A DNA stretch of 25,491 nt, taken from NCBI GenBank assembly GCA_034437795.1, contig DAOTTI010000191.1, positions 1 to 25,491 of the forward strand, written 5' to 3'. Source of the DNA: DAOTTI01 sp034437795 (GTDB lineage Bacteria; Chloroflexota; UBA11872; UBA12225). How positions within the stretch are numbered: the stretch's first letter is position 1; every line of letters starts with the position of its first letter. Below are positions 12,931 through 19,869 of the stretch, in pieces. The notes below the pieces were generated by a model that was not told where the DNA came from, searched no databases, and saw only the letters and a list, made by a program, of their open reading frames with translations. Both the position numbers and the translations under genes were made by a program.

Positions 12931-14712
12931 GTGCGCGCCGTTAGTGTCGTGAAGCTCGCCGTCTCCATCATCGCCAACACGGCCGTGCTAGCGCTCCTGC
13001 TGGCGCTGGTGGTAGGGGCCGCGCTGGGGGCATGGCAGCTTCTGCCCGAGGCGTCGCGCGTGGCGATTACCAGGCCGGCGGAGACGCTGGCGGCGGCCCA
13101 GCGGGGCGTGCAGAGCGGCCCGACCAATCCGATCGCCGGCCTGAGCCGCTGGCTGATGGAGTGGCTGGCCGAGCGGCGCGACCTGGTCGATGTGGTGCGA
13201 ACGGCGGACGGCACAGACGGCGGGATCGCCCCCTTGCCGGCGTGGACCTCGGTGGACAGCCGGCGCGTCTTCGGGGTGACCGAGACGCTCTGGCAGTCGC
13301 GCCGCGCCAGACTGGCCGGGGCGCGCTGGTCGCGGGTGGTCTTCTACTGGGCCGATATCCAGCCCCGCAGCTCGCGGGAGTGGCGCGCCGGCTACTACCT
13401 GCGCGACGACCTTATCGAGCGGGAGCGCCGTAACGGCATCGAGGTGGTGGGCCTGCTGATGAACACGCCGGCCTGGGCCGCGGCGCGCCCCGCCGACGGC
13501 GTGCGCAGCGTCCCCGCCGGGCTCTCCCTGCCGGTGGACGATCCGCGCAACCACTGGGCGACGTTCGTGCGCAAGATGGCCAGCAGCTATAAGGGCCGCA
13601 TCGACACCTGGATCATCTGGAACGAGCCAGACATCCGGCCCGGGGGGCCCAACGCCATGTACTACAGCTGGGCCGGCGATGAACGCGATTACGCCCTCCT
13701 CTTGAAGACGGCCTATCTGGCCGCGCGCCAGGCCAATCCCGGGGCGCGCATCGTCTTCGCCGGCACCACCTACTGGGCCGACGCCAACGCCGGCCAGCCT
13801 CTCTTCCTGGAGCGCGCGCTGGCCGTCCTGGCCAGCGATCCAGACGCTCGCGCGCACGGCTTCTACTTTGACGCCGTGGCCCTGAACCTCTATACCTCAC
13901 CGGACGACCTGGTGCGGGTGGCCGGCGTCTATCGCGAGGTGCTGGGGCGCTACGGCCTCCACGCGCCCCTGTGGCTCACCGAGACCAACGCCGTCCCGTA
14001 CGACGACCCGACCAAGGGCTTGCGGCGCGAGCCTAACGGGCTGCGCGTCACCATGGACGAGCAGGCCTCGTTCGTGGTCCAGGCCTTCGCCATGGCCCTC
14101 GCCGCCGGGTACGAGCGGGTCGCGTTCCACGCCATGGCCGACCGCGATACCCAGGACGAGCTCTGGGGGCTGGTCCGTAACGACGGCTCGCTCCGGCCCG
14201 CCTTCGTCGCCTACCAGACGGCCACCAGGTATCTCGGGGGAGCGGAGCGCGCGGCCTTCGTCCCCCTGCCCCGACGAGAATGGCGCTGGGCGCCGGGGGG
14301 CTATCACCCCAACTGGCAGATCTACCTGGTCGTGGTGGAGCGGGCTGCCGGCACGCCGTGGCCGCAGCCCACGCCCGTCGCGGGCACGCAGCCCACACCT
14401 GCGCCTACCGCGACATCCCCAGCCGACCCGCGGGGCCGGCAGCGTGTCAGCGTGGTCTGGAACGGGGATCCCCAGCCGCTGGACGTCCTCTTGCCACGCC
14501 TCTCCGAGCGCGCCGCCCTGATCGACAAGTACGGCCGCCTGCGCCCGCTCGAGCCTGACGGCGACCGGTGGCGCCTGACCTTGCCCGGCGCCACGGCGCA
14601 CAGCCCGCTCGACCCGGACGGCTACTACTTCATCGGCGGCGACCCGCTGCTGCTGGTGGAGGAGAGCGTGCCCGACGGGGCGCCGGTAACCCCGCCGGTG
14701 ATCGCCAGCTAA
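12931..14712 (+). CDS. Exported or membrane-anchored glycoside hydrolase
   Basis: A 593-residue protein with a hydrophobic N-terminal segment (about 8-36) acting as signal or anchor, then a TIM-barrel hydrolase. VFYWADIQP (137-145), GLLMNTPAWAA (174-184), IIWNEPD (228-234) and LWLTETNAVP (347-356) follow the order of clan GH-A retaining enzymes. Glu232 would be the acid/base and Glu351 the nucleophile. GH39/GH5-like families are closest by feel, but the substrate cannot be told. A Thr/Pro-rich linker near 480-505 (PQPTPVAGTQPTPAPTA) separates a C-terminal beta domain. Start codons GTG 12931 and GTG 12949 are both possible; neither has a clear ribosome site. It is divergent from the small 93-residue gene and is followed by palindromic repeats. 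The enzyme likely attacks extracellular glycans outside the membrane. Confidence 0.85.
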   Translation: MRAVSVVKLAVSIIANTAVLALLLALVVGAALGAWQLLPEASRVAITRPAETLAAAQRGVQSGPTNPIAGLSRWLMEWLAERRDLVDVVRTADGTDGGIAPLPAWTSVDSRRVFGVTETLWQSRRARLAGARWSRVVFYWADIQPRSSREWRAGYYLRDDLIERERRNGIEVVGLLMNTPAWAAARPADGVRSVPAGLSLPVDDPRNHWATFVRKMASSYKGRIDTWIIWNEPDIRPGGPNAMYYSWAGDERDYALLLKTAYLAARQANPGARIVFAGTTYWADANAGQPLFLERALAVLASDPDARAHGFYFDAVALNLYTSPDDLVRVAGVYREVLGRYGLHAPLWLTETNAVPYDDPTKGLRREPNGLRVTMDEQASFVVQAFAMALAAGYERVAFHAMADRDTQDELWGLVRNDGSLRPAFVAYQTATRYLGGAERAAFVPLPRREWRWAPGGYHPNWQIYLVVVERAAGTPWPQPTPVAGTQPTPAPTATSPADPRGRQRVSVVWNGDPQPLDVLLPRLSERAALIDKYGRLRPLEPDGDRWRLTLPGATAHSPLDPDGYYFIGGDPLLLVEESVPDGAPVTPPVIAS

Positions 14713-14739
14713 CGTGGGCTCTACACGGCCAGCGGGGAG

Positions 14740-14836
14740 TTCCCTCTCCCTGTGGGAGAGGGAGAGGGGCGGGCACGGCGGAGACGGCTAGCCTGACCGC
14801 TTCCCTCTCCCTGTGGGAGAGGGCCAGGGTGAGGGC
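14740..14836. repeat. Two palindromic repeats 61 bp apart
   Basis: A 23-base block starting TTCCCTCTCCCTGTGGGAG occurs at 14740-14762 and identically at 14801-14823. The second is followed by the tail GGTGAGGGC. It is the same family as the array at 12118-12329 and the lone copy at 23958, and the 61-base offset matches that array. It lies just after the glycoside hydrolase stop codon, so the hairpins may define its mRNA end. Confidence 0.8.
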
Positions 14837-15082
14837 TCCGCCTCGTGAAGAAGCTGTCATGCTCCTGTGGGACATCAGCGACGAATGGAAAGACCGGCCA
14901 TTTCCGCAGGAAGCCAGGTTAACCTGCCGGCGGTTCGCCGTCCTGCGTTCAGCGTCCGGCTGTGGCGCGCCCCTGCGCGGCCATCGCCCGGCGCCGCGCC
15001 TCCCGCCTGCTGATATAGTGAAGATGTTCACAAAGTGCGGCGGCGCGCCCGCCGCGTGCTGGTCTCCCTAGCGTGCGCAAGA
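14837..15082. other. Intergenic stretch without a recognised gene
   Basis: Part of the 668-base gap between the glycoside hydrolase and sufC. A few short open frames exist but have no ribosome site or family-like composition. A GATATAGTG near 15012 resembles a weak -10 with no gene near it. No tRNA or structured RNA was recognised. Confidence 0.55.
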
Positions 15083-15212
15083 CTTCCGGATGGCGCCAGG
15101 CCCTGGCCCTCGTACCCCGCTCCCGCACACGGGAGCGGGGGCGGCGGGGCCCAGCCGCCCGTGGAGTGAGGCAGGGGGCGGGTGCGGCGCGGCCCCGGCC
15201 GCAGGGGGTGAC
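15083..15212. repeat. GC-rich interspersed element, copy 2 (about 130 bp)
   Basis: The second copy of the element at 12342-12470, with the identical 23-base core at 15136-15158. It has a perfect 11-bp stem, CCCCGCTCCCG (15115-15125) with 15130-15140, and a CACA loop, which copy 1 has lost. The hairpin suggests that the ancestral element made a stable folded RNA or DNA structure. It is about 170 bases upstream of sufC. Confidence 0.72.
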
Positions 15213-15276
15213 GTCCACCCCCGCGGCCGATCCAGAAGGGCTGTGTGCGCCCCGGTCCCCCGCAGGGAGACGCGGG

Positions 15277-15323
15277 TATACTTTTGTGAGATCTGAGAAC
15301 CGCTAGATCAGAGATCAGTTCAC
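15277..15323 (+). promoter_or_regulatory. Candidate promoter and operator region of the suf operon
   Basis: CGGGTATACT ends at 15282, about 99 bases before sufC. Downstream are AGATCTGAGA (15289-15298) and AGATCAGAGA (15305-15314), 16 bases apart, and an inverted pair GATCT (15290-15294)/AGATC (15305-15309) within an outer GTGA/TCAC pair (15286-15289 and 15320-15323). This could be a regulator site in the early transcribed region. No sufR or iscR gene is adjacent, and the binding protein is unknown. Confidence 0.4.
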
Positions 15324-15337
15324 GAAGGGAATTTTCG

Positions 15338-15394
15338 ATGTCGCCGGCTCCGGGCCGGCGGCAGGAGAGCGACGATCCGGATGGTAGCTACTGA
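15338..15394 (+). other. Possible 18-codon upstream ORF overlapping sufC start
   Basis: AAGGGA (15325-15330) stands seven bases before an ATG at 15338 that opens a frame encoding MSPAPGRRQESDDPDGSY, ending in TGA at 15392-15394, inside sufC. A perfect 7-bp hairpin, CGCCGGC (15342-15348) with GCCGGCG (15354-15360), lies within it and just before the distant AGGAG of sufC. Translational coupling to sufC is an inference. Confidence 0.4.
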
Positions 15395-16280
15395 GACGGC
15401 CGCCGAGAAGAAGGCGGCGAACAGCCACGTGCCGACGCTGCAGATCGAGGGCCTGCACGTCGCGGTCGACAGCCGCGAGATCATTCACGGGGTCGACCTG
15501 ACGGTGAACAAGGGCGAGGTGCACGCCATCCTGGGGCCGAACGGCTCCGGCAAGAGCACCCTGGCCTATGCCCTGATGGGCGATCCGCGCTACGAGGTGA
15601 CGGAGGGATCGGCCTATCTCAACGGGGAGAACCTGCTGGAGATGGAGCCGGACGAGCGCGCGCGCGCCGGACTGTTCCTGTGCTTCCAGTACCCCACGTC
15701 CATCCCAGGCGTGCGGATGGGGAACTTCCTGCGCCTGGCAGTGAAGGCCCGCTTCGGGGACGAGGCGGTCAAGACCTTCCGCCGGGAGCTGGACGAGAAA
15801 CTCCGCCTGCTCAAGATGGACCGCAGCTACGTGGAGCGCTACCTCAACGAGGGCTTCTCCGGCGGCGAGAAGAAGAAGGCGGAGATCCTCCAGATGGCGA
15901 TGCTCAAGCCTGAGGTCGCCATCATGGACGAGACCGATTCCGGCCTGGACGTCGACGCCTTTAAGGTGGTGGCGGACGGCGTGAACTCGATGCGTGGCCC
16001 GGAGCGGGCGTTCATCGTCATCACGCACTACAACCGCATGCTGGAATACATCAAGCCCGACTTCGTGCACGTCCTGATCGGCGGCAAGATCGTCAAGGAG
16101 GGCGGTCCGGAGCTCGCCCTCTTCGTGGACCAGCACGGCTACGGCCCCATCATCGAGGAGGTCCGTGCCCGCGGCGAAGAGATCGAGTTGCCGGAGGAAG
16201 AAGGCGCGACCTATGCGCGCGAGGAGCCGGTGGAACGCCGCCACGACCCGTTCCGCTCGCACGGCCGCACCGCGATTTAG
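15381..16280 (+). CDS. sufC: SufC, ATPase of the Fe-S assembly complex
   Basis: A 299-residue soluble ABC-type ATPase that powers the SufBCD scaffold on which Fe-S clusters are built. Walker A GPNGSGKST (52-60), Q-loop region CFQYP (101-105), signature FSGGEKKK (159-166), Walker B with IMDETDSGLD (181-190) and switch H216 are all present. SGGEKKK and DETDSGLD are diagnostic of SufC rather than of transporters. It is longer than the usual 250 residues because of an 18-residue N-terminal extension and a charged C-terminal tail of about 35 residues. The ATG at 15381 has AGGAG 13 bases upstream, rather far, and an upstream ORF overlaps it. It is the first gene of a collinear operon: sufC, sufB, sufD, Rieske, sufS, sufU, sufT and a second U-type gene. 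Confidence 0.96.
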   Translation: MVATETAAEKKAANSHVPTLQIEGLHVAVDSREIIHGVDLTVNKGEVHAILGPNGSGKSTLAYALMGDPRYEVTEGSAYLNGENLLEMEPDERARAGLFLCFQYPTSIPGVRMGNFLRLAVKARFGDEAVKTFRRELDEKLRLLKMDRSYVERYLNEGFSGGEKKKAEILQMAMLKPEVAIMDETDSGLDVDAFKVVADGVNSMRGPERAFIVITHYNRMLEYIKPDFVHVLIGGKIVKEGGPELALFVDQHGYGPIIEEVRARGEEIELPEEEGATYAREEPVERRHDPFRSHGRTAI

Positions 16281-16408
16281 TTCCCCGTACTCGGTTCCCA
16301 GCGCTCAGGTGGCAGGTGGGGTTGAGCGGGCTGAGACGGGGCCACGGCGAACCAGGAACCGTGCACGGAGAACGGAGAGCTGAGAAGAGCTGAGAACGGA
16401 GAACGGAT
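16281..16408. repeat. Word-like repeats in the sufC-sufB gap
   Basis: The last part of this 128-base gap consists of near-tandem purine words: GAGAACGGAG and AGAGCTGAGA each occur twice between about 16368 and 16405. CGGTTCC (16292-16298) pairs with GGAACCG (16355-16361). The gap is longer than expected inside an operon. The style matches the gaps between the transketolase genes and between sufB and sufD, although the words differ. Confidence 0.6.
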
Positions 16409-17878
16409 ATGGCAACAGCAGTCGAGATCCAGAACCTGCCCCCGGCCATCCACATCGACCCCGATCGGGAGCGCCTGCTGCGCCAGGCGGAAAAGGAGCT
16501 CCCGCTGGAGTACCGCGCCGGCTGGCACGACGATGTGGAGCCGATCTTCAAGACCATCAAGGGCCTCAGCCGCGACGTCGTGGAGCAGATCTCCAAGATG
16601 AAGGGCGAGCCGGCGTGGATGACCGAGATCCGGCTCAAGGCCTACGAGCACTTCCTCCAGCGGCCCCTGCCAGCCTGGGGCGCCGACCTGTCGCAGGTCG
16701 ACTTTGAAGAGATCTACTACTACATCAAGCCGACCGAGCACCAGGGGCGCTCCTGGGATGAGGTACCGGAGGAGATCAAGAACACCTTCGACAAGCTAGG
16801 CATCCCTGAAGCGGAGCGCAAGTTCCTGGCTGGCGTCTCCGCCCAGTACGAGTCGGAGGTGGTCTACCACTCCATCCGCGCCGACCTCGAGAAGCAGGGG
16901 GTCATCTTCACGGATATGGACTCGGGCCTGCGCGAGCACCCGGACATCGTGAAGAAGTACTTCGGCAAGGTCATTCCGTACAAGGACAATAAGCTGGCGG
17001 CGCTGAACACGGCCGTCTGGTCGGGCGGGAGCTTCGTGTACGTCCCCAAGGGCGTGCACGTGGCCATTCCGCTGCAGGCCTACTTCCGAATCAACGCCAA
17101 GAACGCTGGCCAGTTCGAGCGGACCCTGATCATCGCCGAGGAGGGCAGCTACGTGCACTATATCGAGGGGTGCACGGCGCCCATCTACACCGAGGACAGC
17201 CTGCACAGCGCAGTGGTGGAGCTGATCGCGATGAAGAACGCGACCATCCGCTACACCACGGTGCAGAACTGGTCGAACAACGTCTACAACCTGGTCACCA
17301 AGCGCGCTATCGCCTACGAAGGCGCCACGGTCGCCTGGATCGATGGCAATCTGGGCAGCAAGGTGACGATGAAGTACCCCGCCGTCTACCTGCTGGGGCC
17401 CGGGGCCAAGGCGGAGATCGTCTCGGCGGCCTTCGCCAACAGCGGCCAGGTGCAGGATGCCGGCGGCAAGGTCTGGCACTGCGCGCCCAGGACGTCCTCC
17501 ACCATCACCTCCAAGTCGGTGACCAAGGGGACGGGCAAGGCCGAGTTCCGCGGCTGGCTCAAGATCTACAAGGGCTGCAAGGACTCGGTCTCGGCCATGC
17601 GCTGCGACGCCATGCTGCTGGACAAGCAGTGCTACTCCGGCACCACACCGGTGATCGAGGTGGACGAGGAGAAGGTGGCGCTGGGCCATGAGGCCACCGT
17701 CTCCAAGGTCGGCGAGGAAGAGCTCTTCTACCTCATGTCCCGCGGCCTGACGGAGCGCGAGGCCATCACCCAGATCGTGAACGGGTTCATCGAGCCCTTC
17801 ACCAAGGAGCTGCCGATGGAGTACGCGGTGGAGTTGAACCGGCTCATCGCGCTCCAGATGGACGCCGCCGTCGGCTAA
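16409..17878 (+). CDS. sufB: SufB, Fe-S scaffold subunit
   Basis: A 489-residue core of the SufBCD complex, in the cytosol, where sulfur from SufS is received and clusters form. The family body is clear: YVPKGVHVAIPLQAYFRIN (211-229), YIEGCTAPIY (251-260), KVWHCAPRTSSTITSKS (354-370) and GHEATVSKVGEEELFYLMSRGL (426-447). Cys254 sits at the same position as the E. coli residue of that number, C399 in RCDAML corresponds to the catalytic Cys405, and E428 in GHEAT to Glu434; C408 is nearby. The length fits the family (about 470-495). ATG 16409 has GGAG about eight bases upstream. Its stop is followed by a perfect 13-bp inverted repeat before sufD. Confidence 0.97.
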   Translation: MATAVEIQNLPPAIHIDPDRERLLRQAEKELPLEYRAGWHDDVEPIFKTIKGLSRDVVEQISKMKGEPAWMTEIRLKAYEHFLQRPLPAWGADLSQVDFEEIYYYIKPTEHQGRSWDEVPEEIKNTFDKLGIPEAERKFLAGVSAQYESEVVYHSIRADLEKQGVIFTDMDSGLREHPDIVKKYFGKVIPYKDNKLAALNTAVWSGGSFVYVPKGVHVAIPLQAYFRINAKNAGQFERTLIIAEEGSYVHYIEGCTAPIYTEDSLHSAVVELIAMKNATIRYTTVQNWSNNVYNLVTKRAIAYEGATVAWIDGNLGSKVTMKYPAVYLLGPGAKAEIVSAAFANSGQVQDAGGKVWHCAPRTSSTITSKSVTKGTGKAEFRGWLKIYKGCKDSVSAMRCDAMLLDKQCYSGTTPVIEVDEEKVALGHEATVSKVGEEELFYLMSRGLTEREAITQIVNGFIEPFTKELPMEYAVELNRLIALQMDAAVG

Positions 17879-17891
17879 GATCGGCTACGTC

Positions 17892-17941
17892 AGGACGAAG
17901 GACGAACGACGCATGACCAGTTCCCATCCGTCCTTCGTCCT
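17892..17941. repeat. Perfect 13-bp inverted repeat between sufB and sufD
   Basis: AGGACGAAGGACG (17892-17904) is the exact reverse complement of 17929-17941, with a 24-base loop. It begins 14 bases after the sufB stop and ends 30 bases before the chosen sufD start. No T-run follows, so it is not a classical terminator. It may stabilise or partly attenuate the polycistronic RNA, or simply be an interspersed repeat. Confidence 0.75.
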
Positions 17942-17971
17942 ATGTCTTCCGTCCTCAGAGGCGAGGAAACT

Positions 17972-19399
17972 GTGACCACGCTTGTACGTACTGCCCGTCT
18001 GCCCGAGGTGCTGCGGGCAGCGGGCCTGACTGAAGCCGCCTCCGCCGCCATCGGCGCGTGGCGGGACGATCCTGACTGGGTTCGCGCGCGCCGCGCCGAA
18101 GGCTGGGAGGCCTGGCTCGACATCCCCATGCCGACCAAGACCACGGAGGGCTGGCGCCGGAGCGACCTGCGCTGGCTCGACCTGGGGAGCGTCCGGCCCG
18201 CCGCTGAGGCGCCGGAGCGGGTGGCGCAGGTGGGGGATCTCCCTCGCGAGCTGCGCGAGCAGCTGGTGCAGTTCGCGGAGGAGGGCGGGCTCCTGATCCA
18301 GCAGGACGGGCACACCGTCTTTGGCGAGATCCGCACCGCCCTGCACGAGCACGGCGTCATCCTCACGGACATTCACACCGCCCTGCGCGAGCACCGCAGC
18401 CTGCTCGAAGAGCGCTTTATGAACCTGGTGCCCGCGCGCTGGCAGCCGGGCGTGCCGAGCAACAACGGCAAGTTCGAGGCACTCAACGCCGCCTTCTTCA
18501 ACGGCGGGGCCTTCCTCTACGTCCCCCCGGACACGTCCATCACCATCGGCGACCCCGCAGGGAACGGGCGGGCCATCCCCCTGCCGCTGCGCACCGTCTT
18601 CTGGGCGGCCGATCCCCGCGCCGGCTTCTTCCCGCGGAGCGTGATCATCCTCGACCGCGGCTCCCGCCTGACGTTCGTCGAAGAGTATCGCTCGGTCGAG
18701 GCGCCCCCCGGCGCCCCACCGGTGTTCGGCGCCGCCGTGACGGAGGTCTACGTCGGCGACGGGGCGCGCCTGGACTACGTGACCATCCAGGAATGGTCGC
18801 AGAGCACCGGCGGATTTCTCACCGAGCGGGTGCGCCTCGGGCGCGACGCGTTCGTCAACTGGGTGATCGTCGATCTGGGCGGGCTGTACTCGCGCGTGAC
18901 CGCCGACGTGCTCCTGGGAGGGCCGGGCACCAGGGCCGAGCTGCTGGGCCTGGCCGTGGGGGAGAAGAACCAGGTCTTCGACGTGCATACCTTGCAGGAC
19001 CACATGTCGCCTTTTACGGATAGCGACCAGCTCTTCAAGACCGCCCTGCGCGATCGGGCGCGCCTCGCCTACGAGGGGCTGATCGACATCCGGCCGGGCT
19101 CCTATGCGTCGAACGGCTACCAGGCCAACAAGAACCTGCTGCTCGACGATACGGCCAAAGCCGACTCGATCCCGATGCTCAAGATCAACGACAACGACGT
19201 GCGCTGCACGCACAGCTCGGCCTCGGGACCGGTGGAGGAGCACCACGTCTACTACCTGATGTCGCGCGGACTGACGCGGCCCCAGGCGGAGCGCCTGGTG
19301 ATCCAGGGCCATTTCGAGCCCGTCATCGAGCGGATCGGTGTGGAGGAGCTGAAAGACCCGATCCGCACCGCGGTTGACCGTAGAATCGGAGAGCGTTGA
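17972..19399 (+). CDS. sufD: SufD, Fe-S scaffold subunit
   Basis: A 475-residue paralogue of SufB that pairs with it in the SufBCD complex and contributes to iron entry. EAWLDIPMPTKTTEGWRRSDL near residues 40-60 is the typical SufD N-terminal block. The C-terminal core reads LLLDDTAKADSIPMLKINDNDVRCTHSSASGPVEEHHVYYLMSRGL in family order, ending in a fold like SufB. The His of RCTH corresponds to the conserved SufD histidine region. The usual GATVGQLD after it is changed to SSASGPVEE, a modest departure. The GTG at 17972 was chosen because GAGG sits five to six bases upstream; an ATG at 17942 lies immediately after the inverted repeat and has no ribosome site. Its end lies eight bases before the Rieske ATG. 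Confidence 0.95.
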   Translation: MTTLVRTARLPEVLRAAGLTEAASAAIGAWRDDPDWVRARRAEGWEAWLDIPMPTKTTEGWRRSDLRWLDLGSVRPAAEAPERVAQVGDLPRELREQLVQFAEEGGLLIQQDGHTVFGEIRTALHEHGVILTDIHTALREHRSLLEERFMNLVPARWQPGVPSNNGKFEALNAAFFNGGAFLYVPPDTSITIGDPAGNGRAIPLPLRTVFWAADPRAGFFPRSVIILDRGSRLTFVEEYRSVEAPPGAPPVFGAAVTEVYVGDGARLDYVTIQEWSQSTGGFLTERVRLGRDAFVNWVIVDLGGLYSRVTADVLLGGPGTRAELLGLAVGEKNQVFDVHTLQDHMSPFTDSDQLFKTALRDRARLAYEGLIDIRPGSYASNGYQANKNLLLDDTAKADSIPMLKINDNDVRCTHSSASGPVEEHHVYYLMSRGLTRPQAERLVIQGHFEPVIERIGVEELKDPIRTAVDRRIGER

Positions 19400-19407
19400 A
19401 GGGCCTT

Positions 19408-19749
19408 ATGGTAGATATCCAAACCCGCTGGCTGGACGCCGGGCGGATCGACGAGATCCCCGCCGGACGCGTGAAGCTGGTCGAGGAGGGCGACCTGCGC
19501 ATCGCCGTCTGCAACGTGGACGGCGAGTTCTACGCCATCGAGGACGTGTGTACCCATGACGGCGGCCCGCTCGACCAGGGCCAGCTGGAGGGGGATGAGA
19601 TCGAGTGCCCGCGCCACGGGGCGCGGTTCAACGTGCGCACCGGCGAGGCCACGCAGATGCCGGCGGTGATGCCGGTGCAGACCTTCCCCGTCAAAATAGA
19701 AGGGGACCGCATCTTCGTGGGGACCACGCCGAACGAAGCGGACGACTGA
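19408..19749 (+). CDS. Rieske-type [2Fe-2S] ferredoxin in the suf operon
   Basis: A 113-residue single-domain Rieske protein of the soluble ferredoxin class (like the small subunit of dioxygenases and nitrite reductase). The cluster ligands are C48-x-H50 in CTHDG and C67-x2-H70 in CPRHGARF; the short spacing matches soluble forms without the disulfide-forming cysteines of bc complexes. No signal or membrane segment is present. The ATG at 19408 is used; an in-frame TTG at 19396 would overlap sufD. It sits between sufD and sufS, which is also seen in actinobacterial suf operons, so an electron-transfer role in cluster assembly is plausible but unproven. It is followed by 120 bases before sufS. 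Confidence 0.93.
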   Translation: MVDIQTRWLDAGRIDEIPAGRVKLVEEGDLRIAVCNVDGEFYAIEDVCTHDGGPLDQGQLEGDEIECPRHGARFNVRTGEATQMPAVMPVQTFPVKIEGDRIFVGTTPNEADD

Positions 19750-19869
19750 CCAGACAGCGCCGCTCACTCCTCGCCTGGGAGCCAGGGAGGCCAGCGGACG
19801 GGCGGGTCTTCCACCGCCCTCCTAGGGGCGCGAGGGGCGGGCAACGGTAAGCGAGAAGGAGCGACCGAC

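Noticed and set aside
14949..15218. A minus-strand frame of 89 codons in the gap before sufC
   Set aside because: It overlaps the GC-rich repeat, has no ribosome site, and is rich in Arg/Pro/Ala as expected of shadow frames.
17942..17971. ATG 17942 as the sufD start
   Set aside because: It follows the inverted repeat directly and has no ribosome site, while GTG 17972 has GAGG at good distance and begins near the family's start.
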